Assembly: GCA_046046245.1 (NCBI GenBank)
Contig: JBJOKE010000014.1
Span: forward strand, 1 to 64,000
Origin: UBA4615 sp046046245
GTDB lineage: Bacteria > Pseudomonadota > Gammaproteobacteria > Burkholderiales > Burkholderiaceae_E
Direction of reading: 5' to 3'
DNA: 64,000 bases
Under the pieces are notes generated by a model, which saw nothing but the letters and a program-made list of their open reading frames with translations, did no database searches and was not told the DNA's origin. Position numbers and translations under genes: made by a program. Shown here one piece after another: positions 16,862 to 24,597 of the stretch. Every line of letters begins with the position of its first letter. The first letter of the stretch is position 1.

Positions 16862-17842
16862 CTACTCGGCGCGGATGACGCCCGCCTCCACCCACTTGCG
16901 ATGGCGCGCCTGCTCGGCCCGGATCAGCGCCACGAAATCGGCCGGCTGCGAACCCGCGGGCTCGATGCCCTGCGAGGCGAGCCGTTGCGCGACCTCCGGT
17001 CGTGCGAGCGCCGAGATCGCCTGCGTGCGCAGCCACACCAGGGCGGAGTGCGGCACGCCGGCCGGTGCGAACATCGCCAGCCACGACCCTACGTCCAGGC
17101 CGGGCCACTCGTCCGCGGCTGCCGGTACGGAGGGCTCCAGGGCCGAACGCTTCGCTTGCATCACCGCGAGCATGCGCAGGCGACCGGTGGCGGCGTGGGG
17201 CTTCACGACGTTCAGGCCGCCGATCACGGCCGGGACGTGGCCACCGACCGCATCGGCAACCGCGGGCGCGCCGCCCTTGTAGGGAACCGCGGTGATCCGC
17301 AGACCGGCGGCCTGTTCGAGCGACTTGAGCGCGAGATCGTGCGGCGTCCCGGCTCCGGGCGTGGCACACGACACCGCACCCGGCCTGTCCTTCACGTAGG
17401 CGACGAACTCGCCGAAGCTGCGGACCGGCAGATCGGGATGGACGGCGAGCACCAGCACCAGGTGTGCAAGCTGGGCGACCGGCACGAGCGCTTCCACCGG
17501 ATCGAACCCGAGCTTCGGGAAGATCAGCGGGTTGACCGTGAAGTTGGTGTCCGGTCCCACGAGCACCGTATGGCCGTCGGGCGCCGCGCGCGCGACGGCC
17601 TCGACACCCAGGTTGCCGGACGCCCCGGTGCGGTTCTCGACGACGAAGGTCTGGCCGGACGTCTTCGCCATCGCCTCGCAGACGGTGCGCGCGACCAGGT
17701 CGATCGCGCCGCCTGCGGCGAACGGCACGACGACCCGCACCGGCCGGGACGGATACGCCTGCGCGCGCGCCGACGGTCCGGGCAGCACCCACGGTGCCAG
17801 CGACATGCGCAGCAGCATCCGACGTCGAAACGATGGATTCAT
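16862..17842 (-). CDS. Bug/TctC-family periplasmic solute-binding protein
   Basis: This is a 326-residue tripartite-tricarboxylate-transporter receptor homologue. The signal sequence (RRRMLLRMS to ARAQA) is followed by the diagnostic YPSRPVRVVVPFAAGG and ENRTGASGN elements and a closing RKWVEAGVIRAE. The start at 17842 places the signal peptide at the N-terminus; the longer open frame upstream overlaps the hydrolase gene. It is the last gene of a minus-strand run (sulfatase, Bug, hydrolase, Bug). Bug proteins bind organic acids or amides with high affinity, but the ligand cannot be read from the sequence. No TctA or TctB membrane subunit is in the window. Confidence 0.9.
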   Translation of the reverse strand: MNPSFRRRMLLRMSLAPWVLPGPSARAQAYPSRPVRVVVPFAAGGAIDLVARTVCEAMAKTSGQTFVVENRTGASGNLGVEAVARAAPDGHTVLVGPDTNFTVNPLIFPKLGFDPVEALVPVAQLAHLVLVLAVHPDLPVRSFGEFVAYVKDRPGAVSCATPGAGTPHDLALKSLEQAAGLRITAVPYKGGAPAVADAVGGHVPAVIGGLNVVKPHAATGRLRMLAVMQAKRSALEPSVPAAADEWPGLDVGSWLAMFAPAGVPHSALVWLRTQAISALARPEVAQRLASQGIEPAGSQPADFVALIRAEQARHRKWVEAGVIRAE

Positions 17843-17879
17843 GTCTGTCCCACGAGAACCGGGTTGCGGCAGGTGCAGG

Positions 17880-18626
17880 TCATCCGCCCACGCCCAGGAA
17901 GCGCCGGAGCACGGCGACGAACACGTCGGGCGCCTCCAGATGGGCCGCGTGGGCGCAGTCGGGCAGCACGCAGAGCTGCCCCCTCGGCAGCTCGCGGGCC
18001 AGCGCCGCACCGTCGGCCACACGGAACGTGCGGTCGCGATCGCCGAGCACGACCAGCGCGTCCTGCACGACGCCCCCGAGCGTTCCGCTGAAATCGATGC
18101 CTTCGCAGGCCCGCAGCGAGGCGACGCCCGCGGCAAGGTCCATCTGCGCTCCGTCGGTCACGCAGGCGGCGTAGCCGGCGGCGCGCTCGCCCTCGACGAA
18201 CCATGTCGCACAGACACGGCGGGCCGTCTGCGCAGCGCCATCGCCCTGCAGACGCTCGATCGTCCGCGCCAGCGGCTCGAAGCGTGCGGCGGCGGGATCC
18301 GCGAGGCCTGCGCCGAACAGCACCGCCTTGTCGATCCGGTCGCCATGGTCACGAAGCAGGGCCTGCACGACATACCCGCTCATCGAGTGGCCCAGCACGT
18401 GAAAGCGGCGCAGCGCCGCCCGTTCCGCGAGCCCGACGACCCATGCGGCCATGGCCGGAATCGACGCGAGCGGCTCACGTTCGGCGGCGTCGCCGAAGCC
18501 CGGCCAGTCCGGTGCGATCACGTCGAACCGATCCGCGAGACGCTCGATCAGCCCGGCCCAGCCGCGTGCCGCGCCGCAGAACCCGTGCAGCAGCAGAAGC
18601 GGCGGCCCGCTGCCCGCCCGTAGCAT
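17880..18626 (-). CDS. Alpha/beta-hydrolase fold enzyme
   Basis: This is a 248-residue cytoplasmic hydrolase. The oxyanion element LLLHGFCG is at about 11-18, the nucleophile GHSMSG at 79-84 (Ser81), an acid in LGDRDRTF and the catalytic His in DCAHAAHLE. The family includes ester, C-C-bond and lactone hydrolases, and I cannot choose between them. It lies 9 bases after the Bug gene at 18636 with GAGG before its ATG, so it belongs to the same operon and probably acts on the transported compound or its product. Confidence 0.85.
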   Translation of the reverse strand: MLRAGSGPPLLLLHGFCGAARGWAGLIERLADRFDVIAPDWPGFGDAAEREPLASIPAMAAWVVGLAERAALRRFHVLGHSMSGYVVQALLRDHGDRIDKAVLFGAGLADPAAARFEPLARTIERLQGDGAAQTARRVCATWFVEGERAAGYAACVTDGAQMDLAAGVASLRACEGIDFSGTLGGVVQDALVVLGDRDRTFRVADGAALARELPRGQLCVLPDCAHAAHLEAPDVFVAVLRRFLGVGG

Positions 18627-18635
18627 CGCGTTCCC

Positions 18636-19607
18636 TCAGGTGAGCTTGATGTCGAGCCGCCGGATGAGTTCACCCACGCGGGCGTATTCGGGCCTGACCA
18701 GCTCGGCGACCGTCTGCGCGTTACCGGGGATCTGATCCAGGCCGAGCGGACGCAGCCGCTCGACGACGTCCGCCCGGCGCAACGCCGCATCGACCTCGCG
18801 AGCCATCCGGTCGCGGATCTCGACGGGAAGGCCGGGCGGCGCGACGATCGCCGCCCAGGCGCCGAGATCGGCGTCGGCGATCGACTCGCCGACGGCCGGC
18901 ACGTCCGGCAGCGCGGCGAGCCGACGGCTTCCGGCCGTGGCGATCGCACGCAGACGCCCCTGCTGGATCAGGCCGGCCACCACCGAATACGCGACGATCC
19001 CGACGGACACCTCGCCCGCCATGACGTCGGTGACCATCGGCATGCCGCCCTTGTACGGCAGGTGCAGCAGGTCCGCCCCGGTCTTCTGCTTGATCGTCTC
19101 GCCGATGAAATGCATCGGCGAACCCACCCCGGGTGTCCCGTAGGACAGCTTCGCGGGCTGTCGCTTCGCGTCCGCCAGCACGTCGGCGAGCGTCCGCCAG
19201 GGCGCGTCGGCCTTCACCACCATGACCATGCCCATCGCGGCCACGGGCTGCACGAAGGTCAGGTCCTTGAACGGATCGACCCGACCCGCCGTGAACAGAT
19301 GCGGATTGGCGGTCAGCATCGTGTTGGTGGCCATCAGGAACAGATGACCGTCCGCGGGCGCCGACGCGCAGGCTTGCGCGGCGATGTTGCCGCTCGCACC
19401 GGGACGGTTCTCGACGATGACCGGCTGCCCGAGCGAGGCCTGCAGCGTCGGTGCGATCGTGCGGAGGATCGTGTCGCTCGCGCTGCCCGTCGCGTAGGCA
19501 TCCATCAGGCGGATCGGCTTGCCGGGCCACGACTGGGCGATCGCCGGGATCGTCCCCTGAACGAGTCCACCGGCGGCCAGTCCCTTGATCACTGTTCTTC
19601 TGTCCAT
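18636..19607 (-). CDS. Bug/TctC-family periplasmic solute-binding protein
   Basis: This 323-residue protein has a signal peptide (MDRRTVIKGLAAGG to AIAQS), then WPGKPIRLMDAYATGS, ENRPGASGN and the other Bug landmarks. I chose the ATG at 19607 over an in-frame GTG three codons earlier because GAAGG lies 8 bases before it. The SDRRT-VIKG type leader is Tat-like. It sits between the sulfatase and the alpha/beta hydrolase in one operon, so it may deliver the substrate of one of these enzymes. Confidence 0.9.
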   Translation of the reverse strand: MDRRTVIKGLAAGGLVQGTIPAIAQSWPGKPIRLMDAYATGSASDTILRTIAPTLQASLGQPVIVENRPGASGNIAAQACASAPADGHLFLMATNTMLTANPHLFTAGRVDPFKDLTFVQPVAAMGMVMVVKADAPWRTLADVLADAKRQPAKLSYGTPGVGSPMHFIGETIKQKTGADLLHLPYKGGMPMVTDVMAGEVSVGIVAYSVVAGLIQQGRLRAIATAGSRRLAALPDVPAVGESIADADLGAWAAIVAPPGLPVEIRDRMAREVDAALRRADVVERLRPLGLDQIPGNAQTVAELVRPEYARVGELIRRLDIKLT

Positions 19608-19655
19608 GCGGATCACCTTCGTTTCGGGTCGATCGTGTGCGGCGAAGCGCGGCCC

Positions 19656-21128
19656 TCAAGCCATCCTGTACTTGTCCGCCGTCTTCGTGGGACCGGGGTT
19701 GCCCCGCTTCCAGGCCTTGTCGCGTCCGCCGAACCGCGCGATCAGGTCACGCTGATCGCGGCGCACCACCGCGTCGACCTGCACGGGGTCGAGCAGCTCG
19801 AGCAGCCTGTCTTCCATCATTCGCAGCTGCGGGCGCAGGTCCGGATCGCCCGCCAGGTCGTGCAGCTCCTCGGGGTCCTCTTCGAGATCGAAGAGCTCGG
19901 GTCGATAGCCGACGTAGTGGTGATACTTGAAGCGCCCGTCGCACACCATGAAGGCACCGCCGTCGGCGCCGACCGCGTGGTACTCGCTGAACCCGAGGCG
20001 TCCGGCGTCCTCCGCTTCGCGTGCGAGCCCGAGCAGCGAGCGTCCCGGCAGATCGGACTCTTCGGGCAGCACGTCCACACCGCAGGCCTCGAGTGCCGTC
20101 GGGTAGAGATCGACGAGACCGACGTTGGTCCGCCTGACCTGCGCGACGGGCACCGTCGGGCCGGCCACGATCATCGGGATGCCGGTGGACTCGCGGTAGA
20201 GCACCGACTTGTTCCACAGGCCCCGCGTGCCGAGGTTGTCGCCGTGGTCCGAGGTGTAGACGACCGTCGTGGTCCGATCCAGGCCCGTCTCGGCGAGCAC
20301 CGAAAGCAGTCGCCCGACCTCGTCGTCGAGCCATTCGACGAGACCCAGGTAGCACGCACGGGCGAGCACCCTGCGGTCGTGCGAGCCGAGCTCCGCGTCG
20401 TGGTCCCAGAACCGGGCCATGCGCTCGACCCAGGGATGACGGCGATAGCCGTCGGCCGGGTGGAGCTTGAAGGGCTCCCTGCGATCCAGATGGCGCTCGA
20501 GATACGCCCTCGGCACCACCAGCGGCATGTGCGGTGCGACGAAGCCGGCGAACAGCGCCCAGGGCCTGTCGCCACCTTCCGCCGCACGGTCCTTCAGCCA
20601 CTGCTCGCCGAGGGTGGCGATCCTGTCGTCGTAACGGTTGTAGCTCGAGAGCCCTTCGCCCATCTCGTCGAAGATCGGTGACCGGCCCCGGTTGTCGGGG
20701 AGCGGATCGCGCACCGCGCCCCACACCAGGCCGATTCCGTCGTGGATGTGCATCGGCTCGTGCTGCGCGACGAAGCCGGTCGGATCGTCTTCCCGCCGGA
20801 AGTGCAGCTTGCCGATGGACTCCACCCTCACCCCGGCATCCGCGAGCCGGTGGTGCCAGCTCGTCAGGCGTCCCTCGTAGGCGATCGCGTTGTCCCAGTA
20901 GCCGCACTGGTGAACGTGACGACCGGTGGCCATCGCGGCCCGCGCCGGCACGCAGATCGGACTCGGCGTCCAGGCCCGCTCGAAGCGGGTACCGCGGGCG
21001 GCGAGCGCATCGAGATGAGGGGTGCGCAGCCGCGTGTCCCCCGATGCGCCGAGATGCCGGGGATCGTGCTCGTCCGAGCAGATCACCAGCAGGTTGCGCG
21101 ACGCGATCGGTCCGGACCCGGAAGACAT
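19656..21128 (-). CDS. Cysteine-type sulfatase / phosphonate-monoester-hydrolase family
   Basis: This 490-residue arylsulfatase-superfamily enzyme carries the formylglycine precursor motif CVPARAAMATGR (Cys59, C-x-P-x-R). Metal ligands appear in CSDEHDPRH near the N-terminus and TSDHGDNLG in the middle. Length and motif spacing fit choline-sulfatase-like or phosphonate monoester hydrolases. No signal peptide is visible, so it is probably cytoplasmic. Activation needs a formylglycine-generating enzyme, which is not in this window. I chose the ATG at 21128; an upstream in-frame GTG at 21167 falls in the promoter. Two palindromic operators lie directly upstream, indicating control by the MarR protein encoded nearby. 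Confidence 0.85.
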   Translation of the reverse strand: MSSGSGPIASRNLLVICSDEHDPRHLGASGDTRLRTPHLDALAARGTRFERAWTPSPICVPARAAMATGRHVHQCGYWDNAIAYEGRLTSWHHRLADAGVRVESIGKLHFRREDDPTGFVAQHEPMHIHDGIGLVWGAVRDPLPDNRGRSPIFDEMGEGLSSYNRYDDRIATLGEQWLKDRAAEGGDRPWALFAGFVAPHMPLVVPRAYLERHLDRREPFKLHPADGYRRHPWVERMARFWDHDAELGSHDRRVLARACYLGLVEWLDDEVGRLLSVLAETGLDRTTTVVYTSDHGDNLGTRGLWNKSVLYRESTGIPMIVAGPTVPVAQVRRTNVGLVDLYPTALEACGVDVLPEESDLPGRSLLGLAREAEDAGRLGFSEYHAVGADGGAFMVCDGRFKYHHYVGYRPELFDLEEDPEELHDLAGDPDLRPQLRMMEDRLLELLDPVQVDAVVRRDQRDLIARFGGRDKAWKRGNPGPTKTADKYRMA

Positions 21129-21138
21129 GCGGTTCGCG

Positions 21139-21186
21139 TTGTGAAGACAACCTTGTGATGACAACACAGCCCAGGACCTTCGTCAA
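21139..21186 (-). promoter_or_regulatory. Sulfatase-operon promoter with two MarR-type operators
   Basis: On the plus strand TTGTGAAGACAA (21139-21150) and TTGTGATGACAA (21153-21164) are two TTGT-N4-ACAA sites 2 bases apart. On the minus strand a -35-like TTGACG (21186-21181), a 17-base spacer and a -10-like TGTCAT (21163-21158) fit a sigma-70 promoter whose -10 lies inside one operator. The same operator occurs at the nitrilase promoter. The natural binder is the MarR gene of this cluster. Confidence 0.6.
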
Positions 21187-21198
21187 CGGTGACGCGCG

Positions 21199-21615
21199 TC
21201 ACGCCAGGAACTCGAGGGCACGCGTGGCCGGATCGAGCCGGACCCGGGCGCCCTCCAGAAGCCACGGTCGGGCCCGCGCCGGAATGCCGGACATCAGCGT
21301 GATTCCCGCGAGCACCGCGCCCTGCACCACGACCGGATTCACCTCGTCGCAGAGGATGGCGAGCGGCGCGAGTCCGCGCACCGCGAGCGCGTTGAGCGCC
21401 CACGAGGTCGCGATGCCGCCCTTCGGTACGGTGAACACGAAGATCCGTCCCTGCAGCGAACGTCCATGGAGGTCGTGCTCGGGCCGGGAGAAGCGGCCGG
21501 TGCCGAGGTCCAGGTCGTAGCGGGCATTGAAGCCCTGGTTCGACACGAGGAGCTCGCCCTCGCAGGGCGAACCGATCGCGGCGTCGCAGGCGAATACGCG
21601 GGGGCCCGTGCTCAT
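21199..21615 (-). CDS. Aconitase-X small (swivel) subunit, DUF126
   Basis: This 138-residue protein matches the AcnX swivel domain: SNQGFNARYDLDLG, the central VFTVPKGGIATSW loop and an Ile-Cys-Asp-Glu-Val-Asn-Pro segment. In AcnX enzymes this domain closes over the iron-sulfur active site of the large subunit. Its ATG overlaps the stop of the large-subunit gene as ATGA (21612-21615), so the pair is translationally coupled. Known AcnX enzymes dehydrate cis-3-hydroxy-L-proline or mevalonate 5-phosphate. The surrounding nitrilase, sulfatase and Bug genes do not fit either pathway clearly. Confidence 0.85.
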   Translation of the reverse strand: MSTGPRVFACDAAIGSPCEGELLVSNQGFNARYDLDLGTGRFSRPEHDLHGRSLQGRIFVFTVPKGGIATSWALNALAVRGLAPLAILCDEVNPVVVQGAVLAGITLMSGIPARARPWLLEGARVRLDPATRALEFLA

Positions 21616-22853
21616 CCGGGCAACTGCCCCGTCACGGCGGCCTCGATGCACGCCGCGACGCTGCGCAGGCTGGGCCGGTAGCCCGCCCCGCCCAGGATGT
21701 TGGCGAGCTTCGCCGAGGGCGTCACCAGGGTGCGGAACCCCATGCGGGCCCGCACCAGCGCCGGCGACATCACGTAGAAGCAGGTCCCCACGAGAATCTC
21801 CCCGCCTGCAGCCTCGAGCGCGTCGAGCAGACCCGACCGGCGCGCCTGCGCCTCGACCGCCTGGTTGACGGTGAGGATGAGGCGCGTCCCGCGCGCCACC
21901 TGCCGCCCGGACAATCGCGCGACGACATCGGCGAACTCGTCGAGCGAGAGCTGGGGCGCGCTGAACACCACCAGGTCGACGCGACCGCCGTCCCCGGCGT
22001 AGCGCCGTTCGACGTCCGCCAACTCCTGCTCGCCCACGCGGCGCGCCTCGACGACGCGTCCGTGACCGAATGCCGCCTGAACCGAGGGCGCCTCGGGCGT
22101 CACCCCCACGATGTGCACCATGGCCAGCGAGCCCAGGCTTGCCGCGGAAGCGAGGAACTGCTTGAGCTCGTCCGTGGACGGCGGCGCGCCCTCGAGAAGC
22201 AGCGCGGGAACCTCCCAGTAGCTGGCGCAGTCCAGACCGATCCACGCGCCGAGCGCGCTCCACCGGGCAACGCCCTCGACGGCCGCGGTGACGCGATAGA
22301 GCCTCGTCGCGGAGCGTTTCTCCGCCAGATGGAAGCCGTACTCCGGCACGCATCCGGTGAGCGCGGCGGCGATCGAGGCGGGACCGCCCTCGTAGTTGGA
22401 ACGCGCGCCGCACGCCGAGTTCGCGAACGACACGGCTCCGGTATCGCCCCATCCGAGATGCTCGCCGAACCGAGGTGGACCCACCGTCTGGTAGATGACG
22501 CAGCTCGACACGTCGTCGAAGCCCATCGCGCGCATCGCGGCGTGCAGGCGGGCCTCCGCGTCGTGCTGCGCCTGCGGCAGGCCGAAGGCCTGCCAGCGCG
22601 CGAAGTCCAGGCTGCAGGCCGCGGTGTAGGACGGGACGCGTACCCGCGCGCCCTGTGCCGCCAGCGCTTCCAGCAACTCCAGGCCGGCCACGCCGGTGAT
22701 GCCGATCTCCGCGCCCGCGAGCACCGAGCCGACCGGCACGAGCCGCGGCGCCCGGAAGAAGTCGCCGACCCGGACCTGCTGCTCGATCGCCCAGCGAAGC
22801 GCCGGGCCGCCTTCGCCCGCGAGCATCGCTCGCTGGTCGGCGTCGAGCTTCAC
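21612..22853 (-). CDS. Aconitase-X large (catalytic) subunit, DUF521
   Basis: This is a 413-residue AcnX catalytic subunit. Family features include KLDADQRAMLAGEGGPALRW at the start, FANSACGARSNYEGG (a Cys cluster-ligand region), ALTGCVPEYG and GTCFYVMSP, which together give the expected cysteines. It is a hydro-lyase of the aconitase superfamily. The start is a GTG at 22853 that overlaps the MarR stop codon as GTGA (22850-22853). The coupling shows that MarR, both AcnX subunits and probably the nitrilase are co-transcribed. The substrate is unknown; a hydroxy acid or hydroxy amino acid derived from the transported compound is likely. Confidence 0.85.
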   Translation of the reverse strand: MKLDADQRAMLAGEGGPALRWAIEQQVRVGDFFRAPRLVPVGSVLAGAEIGITGVAGLELLEALAAQGARVRVPSYTAACSLDFARWQAFGLPQAQHDAEARLHAAMRAMGFDDVSSCVIYQTVGPPRFGEHLGWGDTGAVSFANSACGARSNYEGGPASIAAALTGCVPEYGFHLAEKRSATRLYRVTAAVEGVARWSALGAWIGLDCASYWEVPALLLEGAPPSTDELKQFLASAASLGSLAMVHIVGVTPEAPSVQAAFGHGRVVEARRVGEQELADVERRYAGDGGRVDLVVFSAPQLSLDEFADVVARLSGRQVARGTRLILTVNQAVEAQARRSGLLDALEAAGGEILVGTCFYVMSPALVRARMGFRTLVTPSAKLANILGGAGYRPSLRSVAACIEAAVTGQLPG

Positions 22854-23374
22854 CGGGCCGGGCCGCGCGACGACTCTTCTTCCATCGCGTCCGCCACGCC
22901 CTGAAGGCGCTGGAGCGCGCTGTAGAACCGTTCGGTGTCCTCGGGCCCGAGCGCCTTCTCGAGTCGTCTCTGGCGAGCCAGTGACACCTTCGAGCCGGCC
23001 AGATGCATCGCCTGGCCACCCGGCGTGAGCTGAAGCGAGAAGAGTCGCTCGTTGCGCGGCTCGGGCGTGCGCACCACGAGCTCGCGACGCTCGAGCTCCA
23101 CCACCGTCCGACTCACCCACCCCTTGTCCACCGCCAGGATCCGGGTGAGTTCGGCGAGCGAGATCGAACCGCGCGCTCCCACGACCGAAAGGATCCGCCA
23201 CTCGGGGACCGTGAGCCCGACCGACGAGGCGAAATCGCGCGCCGCCGAGCGTCCGAGCGAGTTCGTCAGCACGATCAGCCGATAGGTGATGTTCGCCGTG
23301 ACATCGACGCGGCGGGGCGCCGTACGCCTGCCGGATGTGGCGGGCTTCCTCGGCGGGGTCTTCGTCGTTTCCAG
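22850..23374 (-). CDS. MarR-family regulator, apparent CTG start
   Basis: This is a MarR winged-helix repressor: VPEWRILSVVG, a helix-turn-helix region SLAELTRILAVDKGWVSRTV and the wing PEPRNERLFSLQLT. A GTG at 23272 would give 140 residues but would cut the conserved first dimerisation helix (ANITYRLIVLTNSL). The frame is open back to the nitrilase TGA at 23408 without any ATG, GTG or TTG. A CTG at 23374 has a perfect Shine-Dalgarno AGGAAAGG 7 bases upstream and gives 174 residues including that helix. I therefore place the start there. It probably binds the TTGT-N4-ACAA sites at 21139-21164 and 24451-24462 and responds to a pathway acid. Confidence 0.7.
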   Translation of the reverse strand: METTKTPPRKPATSGRRTAPRRVDVTANITYRLIVLTNSLGRSAARDFASSVGLTVPEWRILSVVGARGSISLAELTRILAVDKGWVSRTVVELERRELVVRTPEPRNERLFSLQLTPGGQAMHLAGSKVSLARQRRLEKALGPEDTERFYSALQRLQGVADAMEEESSRGPAR

Positions 23375-23407
23375 GGGACTGCCTTTCCTGCGCTTCGGGA
23401 CGAACGG

Positions 23408-24385
23408 TCAGCGATCGAGCGCTGCGTCGACCGGGGGAGCACCGTCCGCCGCCCCCCGGGTCCGGATCTCCGCGGCACCGAGTCGCAGCCCGACCGCATC
23501 GGGACGATGCGAGTGACCGACGACGTCGTACCCGCCCTTGGCGGCTCGGATCTGACCGAAGTCCAGATCGCACAGCAGCAGCCCCTCTTCGTCAGGCGCG
23601 ATCGGCGCGGCGAGCGACGTCCCGTGCGGTCCGAAAGCCGCCGCGTGGCCGCCGCCCACGGCGAGCAGCCGCGCCTTGTCCTCGGTATCGCAGACCCGGG
23701 CGAGCATGTCCGGCGTGACCGGACTGCTCGGAGCAAGGACGAAGCACCCCCCTTCGATCGCGTGGGCGCGACTGATCGACAGGCAGACGTCCGGACTCTG
23801 CCCCGGAGAGAACGGCTGATACACCGAGAAGCTCGGCCAGGCGCCGACGTGGATCTGCTCCGCCTGCGCGAACAGCGCGTACTTGAAGAGCGGGTGACGA
23901 TGTTCCGCGCAGCACAATGCGCCGATGCGGCCGATCGACGTGGCATCGACCCGCAGGTCCCGCGCGTCGCCCTCACCGAACAGCACCCGCTCCGCGGCGC
24001 CCGGCTTGAGTTTCCGACGCCGTGCGATCGTCGAGCCATCGTCGCCGATCAGCCACTGCGAGACGTACAGGCTGCCGCGGTCTCGCTCGGCGAGCCCCAT
24101 CGAGACGAAGATCCTGTTGCGGCGAGCCGCGGCGCAGACCCGGGCGGCGATCGGATCGTCGTAGGACAGTGCGTTCAGGCGGTAGCGCGCGTCGATTCCC
24201 GTCGCGGCAGCCCAGGCCGGCGGCGCGAGCCACAGCCACCACGGGTAGCCCGGCAGCCACAACTCGGGAAACGCGACCAGCCGGGCCCCCTCACGGGCCG
24301 CCTGATCGATGAACTCGACCGCACGTGCGACGGATGCCTCGAGATCGAGGTAGACCGGTGCCGCCTGAACGACCGCTGCCCTCAT
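23408..24385 (-). CDS. Nitrilase-family (CN-hydrolase) enzyme
   Basis: This 325-residue protein resembles aliphatic nitrilases. The Glu-Lys-Cys triad is visible as FPELWLPGYP (Glu41), RRRKLKP and GALCCAEHRHP (Cys159). The stretch after the cysteine (FKYALFAQAEQIHVGAWPSF) is typical of true nitrilases rather than amidases. Most nitrilases have Trp after the catalytic Cys; here it is Ala160. The ATG at 24385 is preferred because the promoter and operator at 24451-24492 place the transcript start downstream of the earlier in-frame GTG (24460). It is first in the MarR/AcnX run and probably converts a nitrile to its acid, feeding the other enzymes. Confidence 0.85.
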   Translation of the reverse strand: MRAAVVQAAPVYLDLEASVARAVEFIDQAAREGARLVAFPELWLPGYPWWLWLAPPAWAAATGIDARYRLNALSYDDPIAARVCAAARRNRIFVSMGLAERDRGSLYVSQWLIGDDGSTIARRRKLKPGAAERVLFGEGDARDLRVDATSIGRIGALCCAEHRHPLFKYALFAQAEQIHVGAWPSFSVYQPFSPGQSPDVCLSISRAHAIEGGCFVLAPSSPVTPDMLARVCDTEDKARLLAVGGGHAAAFGPHGTSLAAPIAPDEEGLLLCDLDFGQIRAAKGGYDVVGHSHRPDAVGLRLGAAEIRTRGAADGAPPVDAALDR

Positions 24386-24450
24386 CGATTCGGAAGGGAT
24401 GTGATCCACCGGCTGCACCTTCGGCTCGGGACGAGCGCTGCGGGAATGCG

Positions 24451-24492
24451 TTGTGTTCACAACATGATAGACCGTCGGCTGCCCGTTGGCTA
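24451..24492 (-). promoter_or_regulatory. Nitrilase-operon promoter with MarR-type operator
   Basis: On the minus strand -35-like TAGCCA (24492-24487), a 17-base spacer and -10-like TATCAT (24469-24464) are followed directly by the palindrome TTGTGAACACAA (24462-24451). The operator therefore covers the expected start of transcription. It shares the TTGT-N4-ACAA form with the two sites before the sulfatase. Confidence 0.6.
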
Positions 24493-24597
24493 GCCAGCCC
24501 GGGTGAGCGCCGCGTCGCCAGGCGCTCGGGTTCCTCGCTCATGGGCCGGTGCGCGGTGCGCCGAGGCGGCACCCGTCGATTCGATGCGAGGCCACCG

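Noticed and set aside
13977..17792. Very long minus-strand open frame across several genes
   Set aside because: It is an antisense or out-of-frame shadow, rich in Arg/Gly/Ala, produced by high GC. It overlaps the better-supported lectin and Bug genes.
24386..24460. GTG at 24460 as nitrilase start
   Set aside because: It lies at the operator and near the predicted transcription start. Family sequence begins at the ATG at 24385.
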